64,000 nucleotides of DNA from contig OZ241368.1 in NCBI GenBank assembly GCA_965200525.1, forward strand, positions 3,472,001 through 3,536,000, written 5' to 3'. This DNA is from JANNPJ01 sp965200525 (GTDB lineage: Bacteria; Actinomycetota; Actinomycetes; Actinomycetales; Kineosporiaceae). Below, piece after piece: positions 53,325-63,200 of this stretch (its first letter is position 1; the number at the start of each line of letters is the position of its first letter). Position numbers and translations under genes: made by a program. Under the pieces are notes generated by a model. The model ran no database searches. It saw only the letters and a program-made list of their open reading frames with translations, and was not told where the DNA came from.

Positions 53325-55802
53325 TCAGGCCGAGCCTACGGCGTCGCCGCGAGCCTCGATCTCGTCGGCGACGGCGTCCGGGCCGCTGCGGGCACCCGGG
53401 GCACCCGGTGCACCGTCGACCGGAGCCACGGCGATCACCCGGTGCACCGAGTAGCTGCGGATCCGGCCGGTCTGGCGTTCCAGGGCCCGGATCCGGCCGG
53501 CCTCGACCGCCAGCGGCTCGACGATCTGGCGGACCGGCCGGCCGGCCTCCTCCAGGTAGCCGATCCAGACGTCCTGCCGGGCGGCCAGCGCATCCCTCAG
53601 GACGGCGAGCGCGCCGGCCGGGTCCATCGGCACCAGGGCCGGGGCGTCGTCGTCGGACGCCGGGACCGGACGCCGGGCGTTGGCGTCGATCGCCCGCAGA
53701 CCCTGCACGGCCCGGCGCAGATCCGGCCGGGACGCCGTCGGCATCGGCTGGCGACGGGGGCCGTCCGAGCGCGGAGCGGTGGCCCGGCGGGCCGGGGGCC
53801 GGCGGATCAGCAGCTCGCCGTCGGGCGACTCGGCCGCCGGGGCCAGGCCGATGCCCCGCAGCACCGACAGCACCGTGTCCGGGGTGGCCTGGGCGGCCAG
53901 CACGGTCGGGGCCAACCGGCGCAGCCGCAGCGACGCCGCCCGCTTGTCGGCCAGCACCTCGGCCAGCACCGACTCGTCGTCGGCCCGCAGATAGGCCCCG
54001 GCCACGCCGACCCGCAGCCGGCCGTAGCGCCGGGCGCTGTCGGCGATCAGGTAGCTCAGCGGCTGCGGGACGGGCGTGCGGGAATTGGCGCTCAACCAGG
54101 CCAGCAGCTCGTCGCCGGTCCGGCCCGCGTCCAGGGCCCGGCGGATCGAGGCGGCGGTGAACCGGAACACCCCCGCCCCGCCCCGGCTCTCGATCTCGGC
54201 CATCACCGAGAGCTCACGTTCCAGATCGGGCAGCAGCTGGCCCGGGGCGACGGCGGTCAGGTCGGCCTGCAGCAGCACGTGATCCACCGGCTCGGGCAGG
54301 GTGGCGTCGAGCAACGCCCCGGCCGGGCCGGGGTCGTCCGGGGCCGTGACCAGCAGCCGGCCGAAGCCGGAGAGCGCGCCCAGCCCGATCAGACCGAGCC
54401 AGGCCGCCTCGTTGAGGGTCCAGCTCAACAGCGAGGCCCGGGCCGCCCCACCGCGGCGGGGGGCGGCCCAGTCGAGCTGGGCCAGCAGGCCGGAACCGGC
54501 CGGGTCGGCCAGCGCCGGCCGGGTCTGGCTGCCGGACGCCGGCGCCGCCCGGGCCAGGGCGCTGAGCGCCTGCTGCCGCACCGTGCGGGCCTGCGGCCGC
54601 TCGACCTCCGGCCCGAGCGCGGCGATCAGGCCGTCCTTCGGCCCGCGCGAGCCGATCAGGCCGGCCGCCCGTGGGCTCTCCAGCCAGCCCGCGGCCAGCC
54701 TGGTCCAGCGCTCGCCGGTGCCGGCGGCCCGCCACAGGTCGTACTGCGGGGTGGGCAGCCAGCTCGGGTCGGCCTCGCCGTCGTCCGCGACCAGGCCCGC
54801 GGCCAGCGCGATCTCGGCCACCAGAGCAGCGGTGGACTCGTCGACGTCCAGGGTCGAGGCCAGCCGGCGCAGGTCACGCACGCCGATCCCGCCGGCCCGC
54901 AGCACTGACAGCGGGGTCGTGCTCCAGTGCTCGCACAGCTCCTCGACCAGCCGGACGGCCTCGGCCGCGGCCTGGCCGGCCGTGCCCTCGACCTGCCGGG
55001 CGGGCCGGTCCTTCAGGGCCAGGGCGGGCGGGCCGACCTCGGCCCGGCGATGCACCTTGCCCCCACGCAGGGCCAGCCCGATCTCCCGGGGCAGCAGCAC
55101 GTGCCCGGGGTCGGCGACCGCCAGCAGGCCGTGGGCCAGCAGCCACTCCACCGGCGAGCCGGCGCTGCCGGCCCGGACCGGGCGGTCGGCATCGGCGACG
55201 GCACCCACCGGCGGCCCCCAGACCAGCCGGTCCAGGACCTGCCGGGCCTGCGGCGGAGCGTTCTCGAGCAGCCCCTGGACGACGTCCGGGTCGCCGAGGT
55301 GCGCGGCCAGCCGGCGCAGCGCCTCCTCCGGGTCGCCGGTCGGCGGCAGGCCGAGATCTTCCATCACGTCGGCCAGTCGCTGGGGCGAGCGCCGGCCCAG
55401 GGCGTCGGCCAGCGGTGGCCCGAGGCCGGCCGGGTAGGCGCCGAGGCTGTCCCGCGCGGCCCGGACCAGGCGCAACGATCGGGCCCCGCCCCAGACCAGG
55501 GCCAGCCCGCGCAGCTCGGCCAGCGGCGCGGTCGCCGAGGCCCCCCAGCGCCGGGCCACCTCGGCCCCGGAGACCGGCTCGGGCAGCACCGCCAGCACCT
55601 CGAGCACCTGCAACGCGGCCGTGTCGAGGCCGTCGACCGCGCGCTGAACGCTGAGCCGGCTGGCCGCGGCCACCGCCAGACTGCCCAGATCGGTCGGGAC
55701 CGGGACGGTCAGGTCAGGTCGCCGCTCGAGCAGGGTCACGAGCGCCTCGTCGTCCCACCGCCGCAGTTCGTCGGCCAGGCTGCGCGATGGGGTGGGGGGC
55801 AC
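53325..55802 (-). CDS. Helicase-associated (Helicase_C_3) protein with WYL end
   Basis: This is an 825-residue soluble protein. The GTG is 6 nt after TAACGT (55814-55809), leaderless. The N-terminal two thirds is helical and Ala/Leu rich. The C-terminal part holds the Helicase_C_3 region (LLQADLTAVAPGQLLPDLERELSVMAEIESRGG, FRFTAASIRRALDAGRTGDELLAWL) and a final WYL-like domain (ALAARQDVWIGYLEEAGRPVRQIVEPLAV ... YSVHRVIAVA). It always neighbours XPB in actinobacteria and probably partners it. Pro/Ala/Arg linkers separate the domains. Confidence 0.88.
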   Translation of the reverse strand: MPPTPSRSLADELRRWDDEALVTLLERRPDLTVPVPTDLGSLAVAAASRLSVQRAVDGLDTAALQVLEVLAVLPEPVSGAEVARRWGASATAPLAELRGLALVWGGARSLRLVRAARDSLGAYPAGLGPPLADALGRRSPQRLADVMEDLGLPPTGDPEEALRRLAAHLGDPDVVQGLLENAPPQARQVLDRLVWGPPVGAVADADRPVRAGSAGSPVEWLLAHGLLAVADPGHVLLPREIGLALRGGKVHRRAEVGPPALALKDRPARQVEGTAGQAAAEAVRLVEELCEHWSTTPLSVLRAGGIGVRDLRRLASTLDVDESTAALVAEIALAAGLVADDGEADPSWLPTPQYDLWRAAGTGERWTRLAAGWLESPRAAGLIGSRGPKDGLIAALGPEVERPQARTVRQQALSALARAAPASGSQTRPALADPAGSGLLAQLDWAAPRRGGAARASLLSWTLNEAAWLGLIGLGALSGFGRLLVTAPDDPGPAGALLDATLPEPVDHVLLQADLTAVAPGQLLPDLERELSVMAEIESRGGAGVFRFTAASIRRALDAGRTGDELLAWLSANSRTPVPQPLSYLIADSARRYGRLRVGVAGAYLRADDESVLAEVLADKRAASLRLRRLAPTVLAAQATPDTVLSVLRGIGLAPAAESPDGELLIRRPPARRATAPRSDGPRRQPMPTASRPDLRRAVQGLRAIDANARRPVPASDDDAPALVPMDPAGALAVLRDALAARQDVWIGYLEEAGRPVRQIVEPLAVEAGRIRALERQTGRIRSYSVHRVIAVAPVDGAPGAPGARSGPDAVADEIEARGDAVGSA

Positions 55803-55970
55803 CCCCCAACGTTAATCGCACCCGGCCGGAGGCGGCGGCCGTTGGGGCCGGTGAGCGCTCCGGGTGCCGTCTCGACAGGCGGTATGACCGATCCGTGACC
55901 ATTATCTCGGCGAGGCCGCGGGCCGGAGCCAATCAGGACTCCCGGTCGCGCCTGCGTCGAAGGAGGACGC

Positions 55971-56705
55971 ATGGTAATCGCCATTGTGATCGTCGTCGTG
56001 CTGGTCCTGGCCGCTCTGGTGGCCGGGGCCTACCTGCAGCAGAACCGGCGTCGGGCCGCGCTGCAGGAGCGCTTCGGGCCCGAGTACGACCGGGCCGTCG
56101 AGGGGGCCTCCACCCGCCGGGAGGCCGAGCAGCACCTGTCCGGCGTCGCCCAGCGCCGCGACGAACTGACCGTACGTGATCTGGACGAGTCCGAGCGCTC
56201 GCGGTTCAGCGCCGAGTGGGACGTCGTCCAGGCTCGCTTCGTGGACGAGCCGGCCGCGGCCGTCGACTCGGCCGAGACGCTGATCTCGACCGTGATGCGT
56301 GAGCGGGGCTACCCGGTCGAGGACTTCGACGAGCAGGCCGATCTGGTCGCCGCCGACCACCCCGAGGTGGTGCAGCACTACCGCGAGGCGCACGCCGCCC
56401 ACGAACGACACCGCTCGGCCGGTGGCCTCGACACCGAGGACCTGCGCCAGTCGTTCATGCACTACCGCGCCCTGTTCGCCGTCCTGGTGCAGAACGACGA
56501 GCTCGTCCCGGACAGCGCGGTCGACCGCCACGAACCGGTGTCCGACCAGATCGACGACGAGCCGGTTTCCGCGCCGGCCGCCGCTTCGGCGTCCGACCCG
56601 GTGGCCCCGCCGGCCGGTCCGGCGTCCACCGACCCGGTCGTCGCGCCCGAGGCCGACGTCGAACGAACCAGCCCTCAGTCCAGCTACCCGCAGGAGACCC
56701 GATGA
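55971..56705 (+). CDS. Membrane-anchored protein with duplicated domain, copy 1
   Basis: This is a 244-residue protein with AAGGAGG 5 nt before the ATG. One N-terminal membrane helix (2-22) is followed by a charged helical domain: RFGPEYDRAVEGASTRREAEQHL, EWDVVQARFVDEPAAAVDSAETLI, HPEVVQHYREAHAAHE, DTEDLRQSFMHYRALFAVLV. A disordered Pro/Ala tail follows. The next gene encodes a protein with the same W..xQ..FVDxPAAAV ... TEDLRxxFxxFRxLxA core. I know of similar actinobacterial membrane proteins but no function. The stop overlaps the next start (ATGA), so the two are made together. Confidence 0.75.
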   Translation: MVIAIVIVVVLVLAALVAGAYLQQNRRRAALQERFGPEYDRAVEGASTRREAEQHLSGVAQRRDELTVRDLDESERSRFSAEWDVVQARFVDEPAAAVDSAETLISTVMRERGYPVEDFDEQADLVAADHPEVVQHYREAHAAHERHRSAGGLDTEDLRQSFMHYRALFAVLVQNDELVPDSAVDRHEPVSDQIDDEPVSAPAAASASDPVAPPAGPASTDPVVAPEADVERTSPQSSYPQETR

Positions 56706-57505
56706 GCTCCGACGACACCCGCTTCGACGGCCACGACACGGTCGTCGACCACGACCACTCTCATGATCACGACCACTCGCACGATGACAATCCGTTCCGG
56801 AACGACACCCTCGACGACGACGAAAGCGTCGCCTCGTCCGCCGGTGACCAGCCGCGGGACGGCGACGAGAACAGCGACGGCACGGTGACCGGTGAGTCGG
56901 TGGTCGTACCGGTGGACGACAGGGACTCGGACGAGGTCTCGGACCTGGACGTCAAGCACTCCGACGCCGACGCCGACGCCGACTTCGACGCCGACTCCGG
57001 CGCCGAGGACGACAACCGGACCGTCGACGGCGAGCCCGTGCTGCTGCCGGTGGCGCCCGAGTCGACCGCGACCTCCGGCGACCCGGTCTCGGACGACGTC
57101 ACCAGTTCGCCCTTCAACGGCCCGGTGGAGTCGGAGTCGGTGCGCCCGGCCCCGGACGCCGTGTCCGACGCCGCCCCGACGACGATCGTCGCGGCCGAGC
57201 CGGTTGTCGACGACGAGCCGGTTGTCGCCGATGAGCCCGTGACCGCGGCTGACCCCGTGGTGGCCGCGAGCGTCGCCGGAGCCACTACCGGGGCCACGGC
57301 CGATGCCACGCCGTCCACCGTCGACGCCGACTGGCAGAGCATCCAGGGCAAGTTCGTCGACGACCCGGCCGCCGCCGTCCGCGAGGCCGGCAGCAAGGTC
57401 GAGCAGGCCCTGGCCGACCTGAGGAGCCGGCTCGAGTCGGGTTCCACCGAAGATCTGCGGACGGCGTTCCGTCGGTTCCGCGACCTGCACGCCAGCCTGC
57501 GCTGA
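56702..57505 (+). CDS. Acidic protein with duplicated domain, copy 2
   Basis: This is a 267-residue protein with no membrane segment. Residues 1-200 are very acidic and low in complexity, starting with a His/Asp array (DHDHSHDHDHSHDD, about 16-29) that could bind metal, then Asp/Val/Ala-rich repeats. The last ~65 residues repeat the core seen in the upstream protein: DWQSIQGKFVDDPAAAVREAG ... STEDLRTAFRRFRDLHASL. The pair looks like a membrane-bound and a soluble partner sharing one interaction domain. A strong terminator follows. Function unknown. Confidence 0.7.
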   Translation: MSSDDTRFDGHDTVVDHDHSHDHDHSHDDNPFRNDTLDDDESVASSAGDQPRDGDENSDGTVTGESVVVPVDDRDSDEVSDLDVKHSDADADADFDADSGAEDDNRTVDGEPVLLPVAPESTATSGDPVSDDVTSSPFNGPVESESVRPAPDAVSDAAPTTIVAAEPVVDDEPVVADEPVTAADPVVAASVAGATTGATADATPSTVDADWQSIQGKFVDDPAAAVREAGSKVEQALADLRSRLESGSTEDLRTAFRRFRDLHASLR

Positions 57506-57524
57506 GTACGACCGGCTGATGCGT

Positions 57525-57572
57525 CGGCGGTGAGGTGGATCGTCCGGGAGGGCGGCCACCTCACCGCCGTTT
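57525..57572 (+). terminator. Terminator overlapping the next promoter
   Basis: A perfect 14-bp stem CGGCGGTGAGGTGG/CCACCTCACCGCCG is followed by TTT (57570-57572). The last T is also the first base of the TAGGCT -10 box of the HAD gene. Confidence 0.85.
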
Positions 57573-57583
57573 AGGCTGCGGCA

Positions 57584-58252
57584 GTGGTTACTTCTCAACT
57601 CGTCGTCGGCTTCGACCTCGACATGACCCTGGTCGACTCGGCCGACGGAATCGCCGCCACGATGCTGGCCGCGGTCCGGGCGAGCACCGGTGGCCAGGCG
57701 GTCACGTTCGGCCGTGACGAGGTCTGGCCCTGGGTCGGCCTGCCTCTGGAGCCGACGGTCTCGGCGCTGGCCCCCGGCCTCGACGTGGACGAGGTGGTCC
57801 GCAACTACCGAGCGCACTACCAGGCGATCGGGGTGCCCAGGACGACGTTGCTGCCGGGGGCGGTCGCCGCGGTCCAGGCGGTGCACGCGGCCGGCGGCCG
57901 GGTGCTGGTCGTCTCGGCCAAGGCCGAGGCCGGAGTTCATGACGTCCTGACCCAGGTCGGGCTCGATCACGGCGACCGGAAGCCGGATCTGGTCGTCGGC
58001 GGCCTGTTCGCCGCGGCCAAGGGGGGCCGCCTGATCGAGGAGGACGCCGCGGTCTACGTCGGCGACCACCCCGGCGATATGCAGGCGGCTCGGGTCGCGG
58101 GCGCTCTGTCGGTCGCCGTCCTCACCGGCCCGCAACCGGCCGAAGCGCTCGTCACCGCCGGTGCCGACGTCGTCCTGGAGAGCTTGCTGGAATTCCCTCA
58201 GTGGTTGTCAACCTATTTGCCCAGGTTTACTCGTTCGCGGCTTGCCCGCTGA
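57584..58252 (+). CDS. HAD-family phosphatase
   Basis: This is a 222-residue protein. The GTG is 6 nt after TAGGCT (57572-57577), leaderless. HAD motifs are VGFDLDMTLVDS (DxDxT, with the catalytic Asp pair), VLVVSAKAEAGV (motif II Ser), K in the middle and YVGDHPGDMQAARVAG (GDxxxD, motif IV). A helical cap lies between motifs I and II (phosphoglycolate-phosphatase-like class). The substrate is a small phosphoester, unidentified. Confidence 0.88.
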   Translation: MVTSQLVVGFDLDMTLVDSADGIAATMLAAVRASTGGQAVTFGRDEVWPWVGLPLEPTVSALAPGLDVDEVVRNYRAHYQAIGVPRTTLLPGAVAAVQAVHAAGGRVLVVSAKAEAGVHDVLTQVGLDHGDRKPDLVVGGLFAAAKGGRLIEEDAAVYVGDHPGDMQAARVAGALSVAVLTGPQPAEALVTAGADVVLESLLEFPQWLSTYLPRFTRSRLAR

Positions 58253-58343
58253 CGGCTAACCTGGAGTGACTTGAAAGATCGTGAACATCGACCGGGCTGG
58301 CGCGACAGTTTTTCGCGCACCGGTCACGTGACAGGGGACAGAC

Positions 58344-58727
58344 GTGCCGACTGGCAAGGTCAAGTGGTTCGACGCCGAGCGTGGCTTCGGTTTCGCGGCG
58401 AACGATGACGGGGGCGAGGTCTTCGTTCACGCTTCGGCGCTGCCCGAGGGCACGACGACGCTGAAGCCCGGTGCCAAGATCGAATTCGGTGTGGCCGAGG
58501 GTCGCCGGGGTCTGCAGGCGCTCTCGGTCCGGCTGATCGATCCGCTCCCGTCCGTCTCCCGGGCCACCCGTAAACCGGCCGAAGACATGACCGTCATCCT
58601 GGAGGACGTGATCAAGCTGCTCGACGGCGTCTCCAACGGTCTGCGCCGGGGTCGCTACCCCGATCGCTCCTCCGCCGGGAAGGTCGCCACCGTGCTTCGC
58701 GCCGTCGCCGATGATCTAGAGGCGTGA
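58344..58727 (+). CDS. cspB: Long cold-shock protein (CspB-type)
   Basis: This is a 127-residue protein (GTG start with AGGGGA upstream). The N-terminal 65 residues are a cold-shock domain (GKVKWFDAERGFGFAAND, EVFVHASALPEG). The C-terminal ~60 residues form an added helical domain (DMTVILEDVIKLLDGVSNGLRRGRYPDR..AGKVATVLRAVADDLEA), as in M. tuberculosis CspB (Rv0871). A 5' leader of ~75 nt from TAACCT (58257) carries a GCGCGA/TCGCGC hairpin (58300-58318). The DUF3027 gene follows, as in the mycobacterial neighbourhood. Confidence 0.9.
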   Translation: MPTGKVKWFDAERGFGFAANDDGGEVFVHASALPEGTTTLKPGAKIEFGVAEGRRGLQALSVRLIDPLPSVSRATRKPAEDMTVILEDVIKLLDGVSNGLRRGRYPDRSSAGKVATVLRAVADDLEA

Positions 58728-58792
58728 GCGGGCGCCCGACGCGCCGACCTCGCCTGCTCGACGTACTGCGCGGATGGGGGAGACTGGCTCGC

Positions 58793-60223
58793 GTGTCCTC
58801 ATCGAACCTGCACCTGACGAAGGATCTGCCGACCTCGGCCGAGCCTGAGGAGTCGTCCGTCGGCTCGACCTCGGGCGCCGCTTCGGAGTTGCCCTCGGCG
58901 ATCGGCGACGGCCGCTTCGACCTGGGTGGATCCCTCGACGCTCCGACCGAGCCGGCCCAGCCCGACGAGCTGGCCGCCGCCGCCGTCGATCTGGCCCGGG
59001 CCGCGGCCGAGGAGACGGCCGAGCCCGGCACGGTGGGCGACCACCTCGGCGTGAGTGTCGACGAGGGCGGCCTGACCATGCACGCCTTCGCCAGCAGGGC
59101 GAAGGGTTACCGGGGCTGGCGCTGGGCGGTCACGCTCGCCCACGTGCCGGGCTCCGACTATGTGACCGTCTGCGACGTCGTCCTGCTGCCCGGGACCGAG
59201 TCGATCCTGGCCCCGGCCTGGGTGCCGTGGTCCGACCGGCTGGCCCCGGGCGACCTCGGCGCCGGCGACGACCTGCCGTACCGGGCCGACGACCCGCTGC
59301 TGGTGCCGGGCTACACCGTCACCGACCCCGACGACGCCGACCAGGAACTGTTCTGGGAACTCGGCCTCGGCCGGGAGCGGGTGGTCGGGCTCGAAGGGCT
59401 GCAGGCCGCGGCCGAGCGCTGGGAGCACGGCCCGCACGGCCCCACCTCGGAGATCGCCATCCAGGCCTCGGCCGCCTGCGTCACCTGCGCGTACTTCCTG
59501 CCGGTGTCCGGCTTCCTGCGGCAGCACTTCGGCGCCTGCACCAACGAGTGGTCACCGGCCGACGGCACCGTGGTGACCACCGACTTCGGCTGCGGGGCGC
59601 ACAGCGAGACCGACCTGGAGCTGCCGGCCCCCGAACCGCTGCCGCCGCACATCCTGGACGAGACGATCATGGAGCACGTGGTCATCGACCGCTCGGCCGA
59701 GCCCGGCCTGGAGACCGGCGGTTCCGCGGAACCGTCGTCCTCACCGGAAACGGTAGCGACGGCCGAACCGGAGGTGACGGTCGCGCCGGAGCCGCTGGTT
59801 GAGGCGGAGTCGCTGACTGAGCCGGAGCTGCTGGCTGAGCCGGATGATGCTCTGGGCCAGGACGGTTCCGCGGAACCGGCGACATCAGCGGAACCGGTGG
59901 CTGAGATCCCGGCTGAGCTGGGCGAAGCCGCGCCGCCGGAGCCGGAGGCCGTGACCGACGGTTCCGCAGAACCGCCGGCCGGCTCGGAGCCGCGGTCGCC
60001 CGCGCCGTCTCTCGACGGTTCCGCGGAACCGCCGGTGGAGCCCGAGTCGCTGGTCGAAATGGTGGTCCAGATCGCTCCGGAGTCGGTGCTCGAGTCACCA
60101 CCGGTCGAGTCACCACCGGTCGAGTCTGTGCCGGTCGAATCTGAGCTGGTCGAGCCGGAGCTGGTCGAGCCGGAGCCGGTCGAGTCGAAGGCTCCGGCCG
60201 ACGAGGTGCCGCCCACGCCGTGA
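58793..60223 (+). CDS. DUF3027 protein with acidic SAEP repeat tail
   Basis: This is a 476-residue protein. GTG 58793 follows GAGACT by 7 nt; a GTG at 58724 overlapping the cspB stop is possible but its first codons have poor bias. The middle holds the DUF3027 domain: AVDLARAAAEETAEPGTVGDHLGV, GYRGWRWAVTLAHVPGSD, LAPAWVPWSDRL and ACVTCAYFLPVSGFLRQHFGACTNEWSPADG with Cys residues that could bind metal. The C-terminal ~170 residues are an acidic, Pro/Glu/Ser/Val-rich repeat (SAEP, VESP, LVEPE). The GHKL ATPase gene overlaps the end by 4 nt. Confidence 0.85.
   Translation: MSSSNLHLTKDLPTSAEPEESSVGSTSGAASELPSAIGDGRFDLGGSLDAPTEPAQPDELAAAAVDLARAAAEETAEPGTVGDHLGVSVDEGGLTMHAFASRAKGYRGWRWAVTLAHVPGSDYVTVCDVVLLPGTESILAPAWVPWSDRLAPGDLGAGDDLPYRADDPLLVPGYTVTDPDDADQELFWELGLGRERVVGLEGLQAAAERWEHGPHGPTSEIAIQASAACVTCAYFLPVSGFLRQHFGACTNEWSPADGTVVTTDFGCGAHSETDLELPAPEPLPPHILDETIMEHVVIDRSAEPGLETGGSAEPSSSPETVATAEPEVTVAPEPLVEAESLTEPELLAEPDDALGQDGSAEPATSAEPVAEIPAELGEAAPPEPEAVTDGSAEPPAGSEPRSPAPSLDGSAEPPVEPESLVEMVVQIAPESVLESPPVESPPVESVPVESELVEPELVEPEPVESKAPADEVPPTP
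59720..60030. repeat. Recurrent 14-bp palindrome inside the DUF3027 tail
   Basis: GGTTCCGCGGAACC, a perfect palindrome encoding GSAEP, occurs at 59720-59733, 59864-59877 and 60017-60030. A one-mismatch copy lies at 59960-59973. The surrounding codons differ, so the palindrome itself seems preserved. Confidence 0.8.
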
Positions 60224-63200
60224 CCGAGGACCGGTTCGGCGCGAACGACATCCGGCAGAACGTTCTCACCGCCTGGTCGGCCTCACCGGCCCGGTTCCGC
60301 GAGGACGCGAACGCCGAGGAAGACCTGGTCCTCGGCGGCTACCGGGACCGGCTGGTGGTGGAGCTGGCCCAGAACGCGGCCGACGCCGCGGTCCGGGCCG
60401 GCCGACCCGGACGTTTGCTGCTGGCCCTGCGCGAGAGCGAGGGACACGGCGTCCTGGTGGCAGCCAACACCGGGGCCGGGCTCGATGCTGCCGGGGTACA
60501 GGCCCTGGCCACCCTGCGGGCCTCGGCCAAGCGGGACGGCGACACGATCGGGCGGTTCGGGGTCGGGTTCGCCGCGGTTCTGGCGATCAGCGACGAGCCG
60601 GCGGTCCTGAGCCGCTCCGGCGGCGTCCGGTTCTCGGCCGCCGACACCCGACAGCTGGTCGAGTCGTCCGGCAGTTCGGCTTCGGGTGCCTCAGGCTCGG
60701 TGGGCTCGGTCGTGGGTGGCTCGGTCGCGGGTGGCTCGAACTCGGGCGGCTCGGTCTTGGGCGGCTCGGTCTTGGGCGGCTCGGTCTCGGGGGGCTCGGT
60801 CTCGGGCGAGACGCGGTCCGGCGACCTCGCGGTCGAGCTGGTCCGGCGGGACGGGCACGTGCCGGTGCTGCGGCTGCCGTTCCCGGCCGAGGGCACGCCG
60901 CCGGAGGGGTACGACACCGTGGTGCTGTTGCCGTTGCGGGACGCGGCGGCCGAAGACCTGGTGCAGCGCCTGCTGGCCGACGTCGACGACGCGTTGCTGC
61001 TGGCCCTGCCCGCCCTGACCGAGATCGTGATCGAACGCCCGGGACGCCCGTCCATGGTCCTGCGGGACGTCGCCGAACGCTGGCACGTGCTGCGCCGGGA
61101 GGGCCGGCTCAGCCCGGCCGGCCTGACCGGGCGACCCACCGAGGAACGAGGCCGGGACCGCTGGCAGCTGACCTGGGCGCTCCCGCACAACCCGGCTGAC
61201 CTGCCCGAACCGGGCGTGGTCCATGCCCCGACACCGAGTGACGAGCCGCTGCCGTGGCCCGCGCTGCTGATCGCCACCCTGCCGCTGGATCCGTCCCGGC
61301 GGCACGTCGCCCCCGGCCCGGTGACCGACGAGGTGCTGGCCGCGGCGGCCACGGCCTACGTGGAGCTGCTGGTCGAGCGGGCCGCGGCCGGCGACGAGGT
61401 CTGGCCTCTGGTCGTCGGCGGCCTGGCGATCGGGTCGTTGGACGGCGCGTTGCGGGCGGCGGTGGCCGAGCTGCTGCCGAGCGCCCCGATCCTGCGCTCG
61501 GCCGAGGACCCGGCGATGCTGTTGCGCCCCCGGGAGGCTCTGGCCCTGGCCGGGCCGGTCGGGGCCGACGTCCCGACCGTGACTGTGTTCTCCCGCTGGC
61601 TGGCCGGTCTCGTCCACGCGCCGAGGACGGCGACCGCGGCCTTCGACCGGCTCGGCGTGCGCCGGTTGTCCCTGGCCGACGCGGTCGAGACCCTCCCCCC
61701 GGTGGCCGATCCGGTCCGGTGGCACGAGGTATACGCCGCGCTGGCCCCGCTCGCGGGTGACGCCGCGGTGCGCGAAGCACTGGCGTTCCTGCCGGTCCCG
61801 TTGGCCGACGGCACTGTCGCCCGGGGCATCCGGGGCCTGCTGCTGGCGGCCCCCGAGTCACCCGAGTCACCCGAGTCACCCGGCGCGATCGGCGCGGCCG
61901 GACCTCAGGACTCGGCGGCCGAGATCACCGCGGCCGAGGTGACGGCGGCGCTGGTCGTGCTCGGCGCGCGGGTCGTGCATCCGAACGCCGTCCATCCGCT
62001 GCTCGAGCGTCTGGGGGCGGTTGTCGCCGGCCCGCGGGCCCTGCTCGAGCTGCCGGCGGTCGCGGCCGCGGTGGCGTCCCTGGCCGACGGCGACAGCGAG
62101 CGGGGGGTCGGTCCGGCCGGGCTCGAAGGGCCCGGCGAACAGCAACTGGTGGACGCCGTCCTGACCCTGGCCGGGGCGGCCGTGCGGGCCGGGGAGCTCG
62201 GCCCGGGAGACCGGCCGGAGCTGGGTGATCTTCCGCTGAGCGATGACGGCGGGGAGTTGACGCCGGCGTCGGCGCTGGCCCTGCCGGGCAGCCCGGCGGC
62301 CGAATGGTTCTCCGCCGACGAGATCGGTCTGGCCGCTGCGGAGCTGGTCGAGCGCTGGGGTGAGCCGACCCTGGCCGCGGTCGGCGTGCTGCGCGGCCCG
62401 GGGCTGGTCCGGGCCCAGGACGTGCCGATCGACGCCGGGTTCGACGACGAGCTGGGGCCGGTGGCCGACCTGGACGGCTGGGACACCTGGTGTGCGCTGG
62501 TCGCCGACGAGCTCGACGGTCTGCCGCCGGGCGCGGTGCTGGCCGAACTGGTCGCCGTCCGGGATCTGGACGCCGTCCGGCCCGAGGCGCTGCCCGACCT
62601 GGTGGCCGCCATCGCCGCCGACCCAGCCCTGCGTCCGGCGCTGGTCGGCCCGGCCCGGATCATCGCCGACGGCCGGCCGCTGGACGTGCCCCCGTACACC
62701 GCCTGGTGGCTTCGAGCCGAACTGGCCCCGGACGGCGGTCCGGCCGGTGCGCTGGCCGGACCGGACGCCGAACCCGGGCTGCTGGCTCTGTTCGAGCCGG
62801 CGCCACCCTGGGTGACCCGGCTCGACCCGGTGGCTCAGCGGGCGCTCGGGGTGATCTCCACGATGGCCGACCTGGACGCGGCGGCGGTGCCGGGGCTGCT
62901 CGAGCGGCTCTCCGACGACCGGCTCGAGGTGTCGGCCGAGCTGCTGGTCGAGGTGCTGTCGCGACTGGCCGTCCTGGCCCGGCGAGGAGTCGAGGTCGAC
63001 CGTCCGGAACGGGTTCGGGGCTTGGACGACGAGGGCGGCAGCATGGTTGTGCCGGCCGCCGAGGCGGTGGTGATCGAAGCCCCGATGTATCGCCAGCGCC
63101 CGGATCTTGGTGTGTCGCTGCCGGTTTCACCGGCCGGAGCGGCGGCTCTGGCTGATCTGCTCGACCTGCCGCTGGCCGGCGAGCTGGCCCCGGGCGAGGT

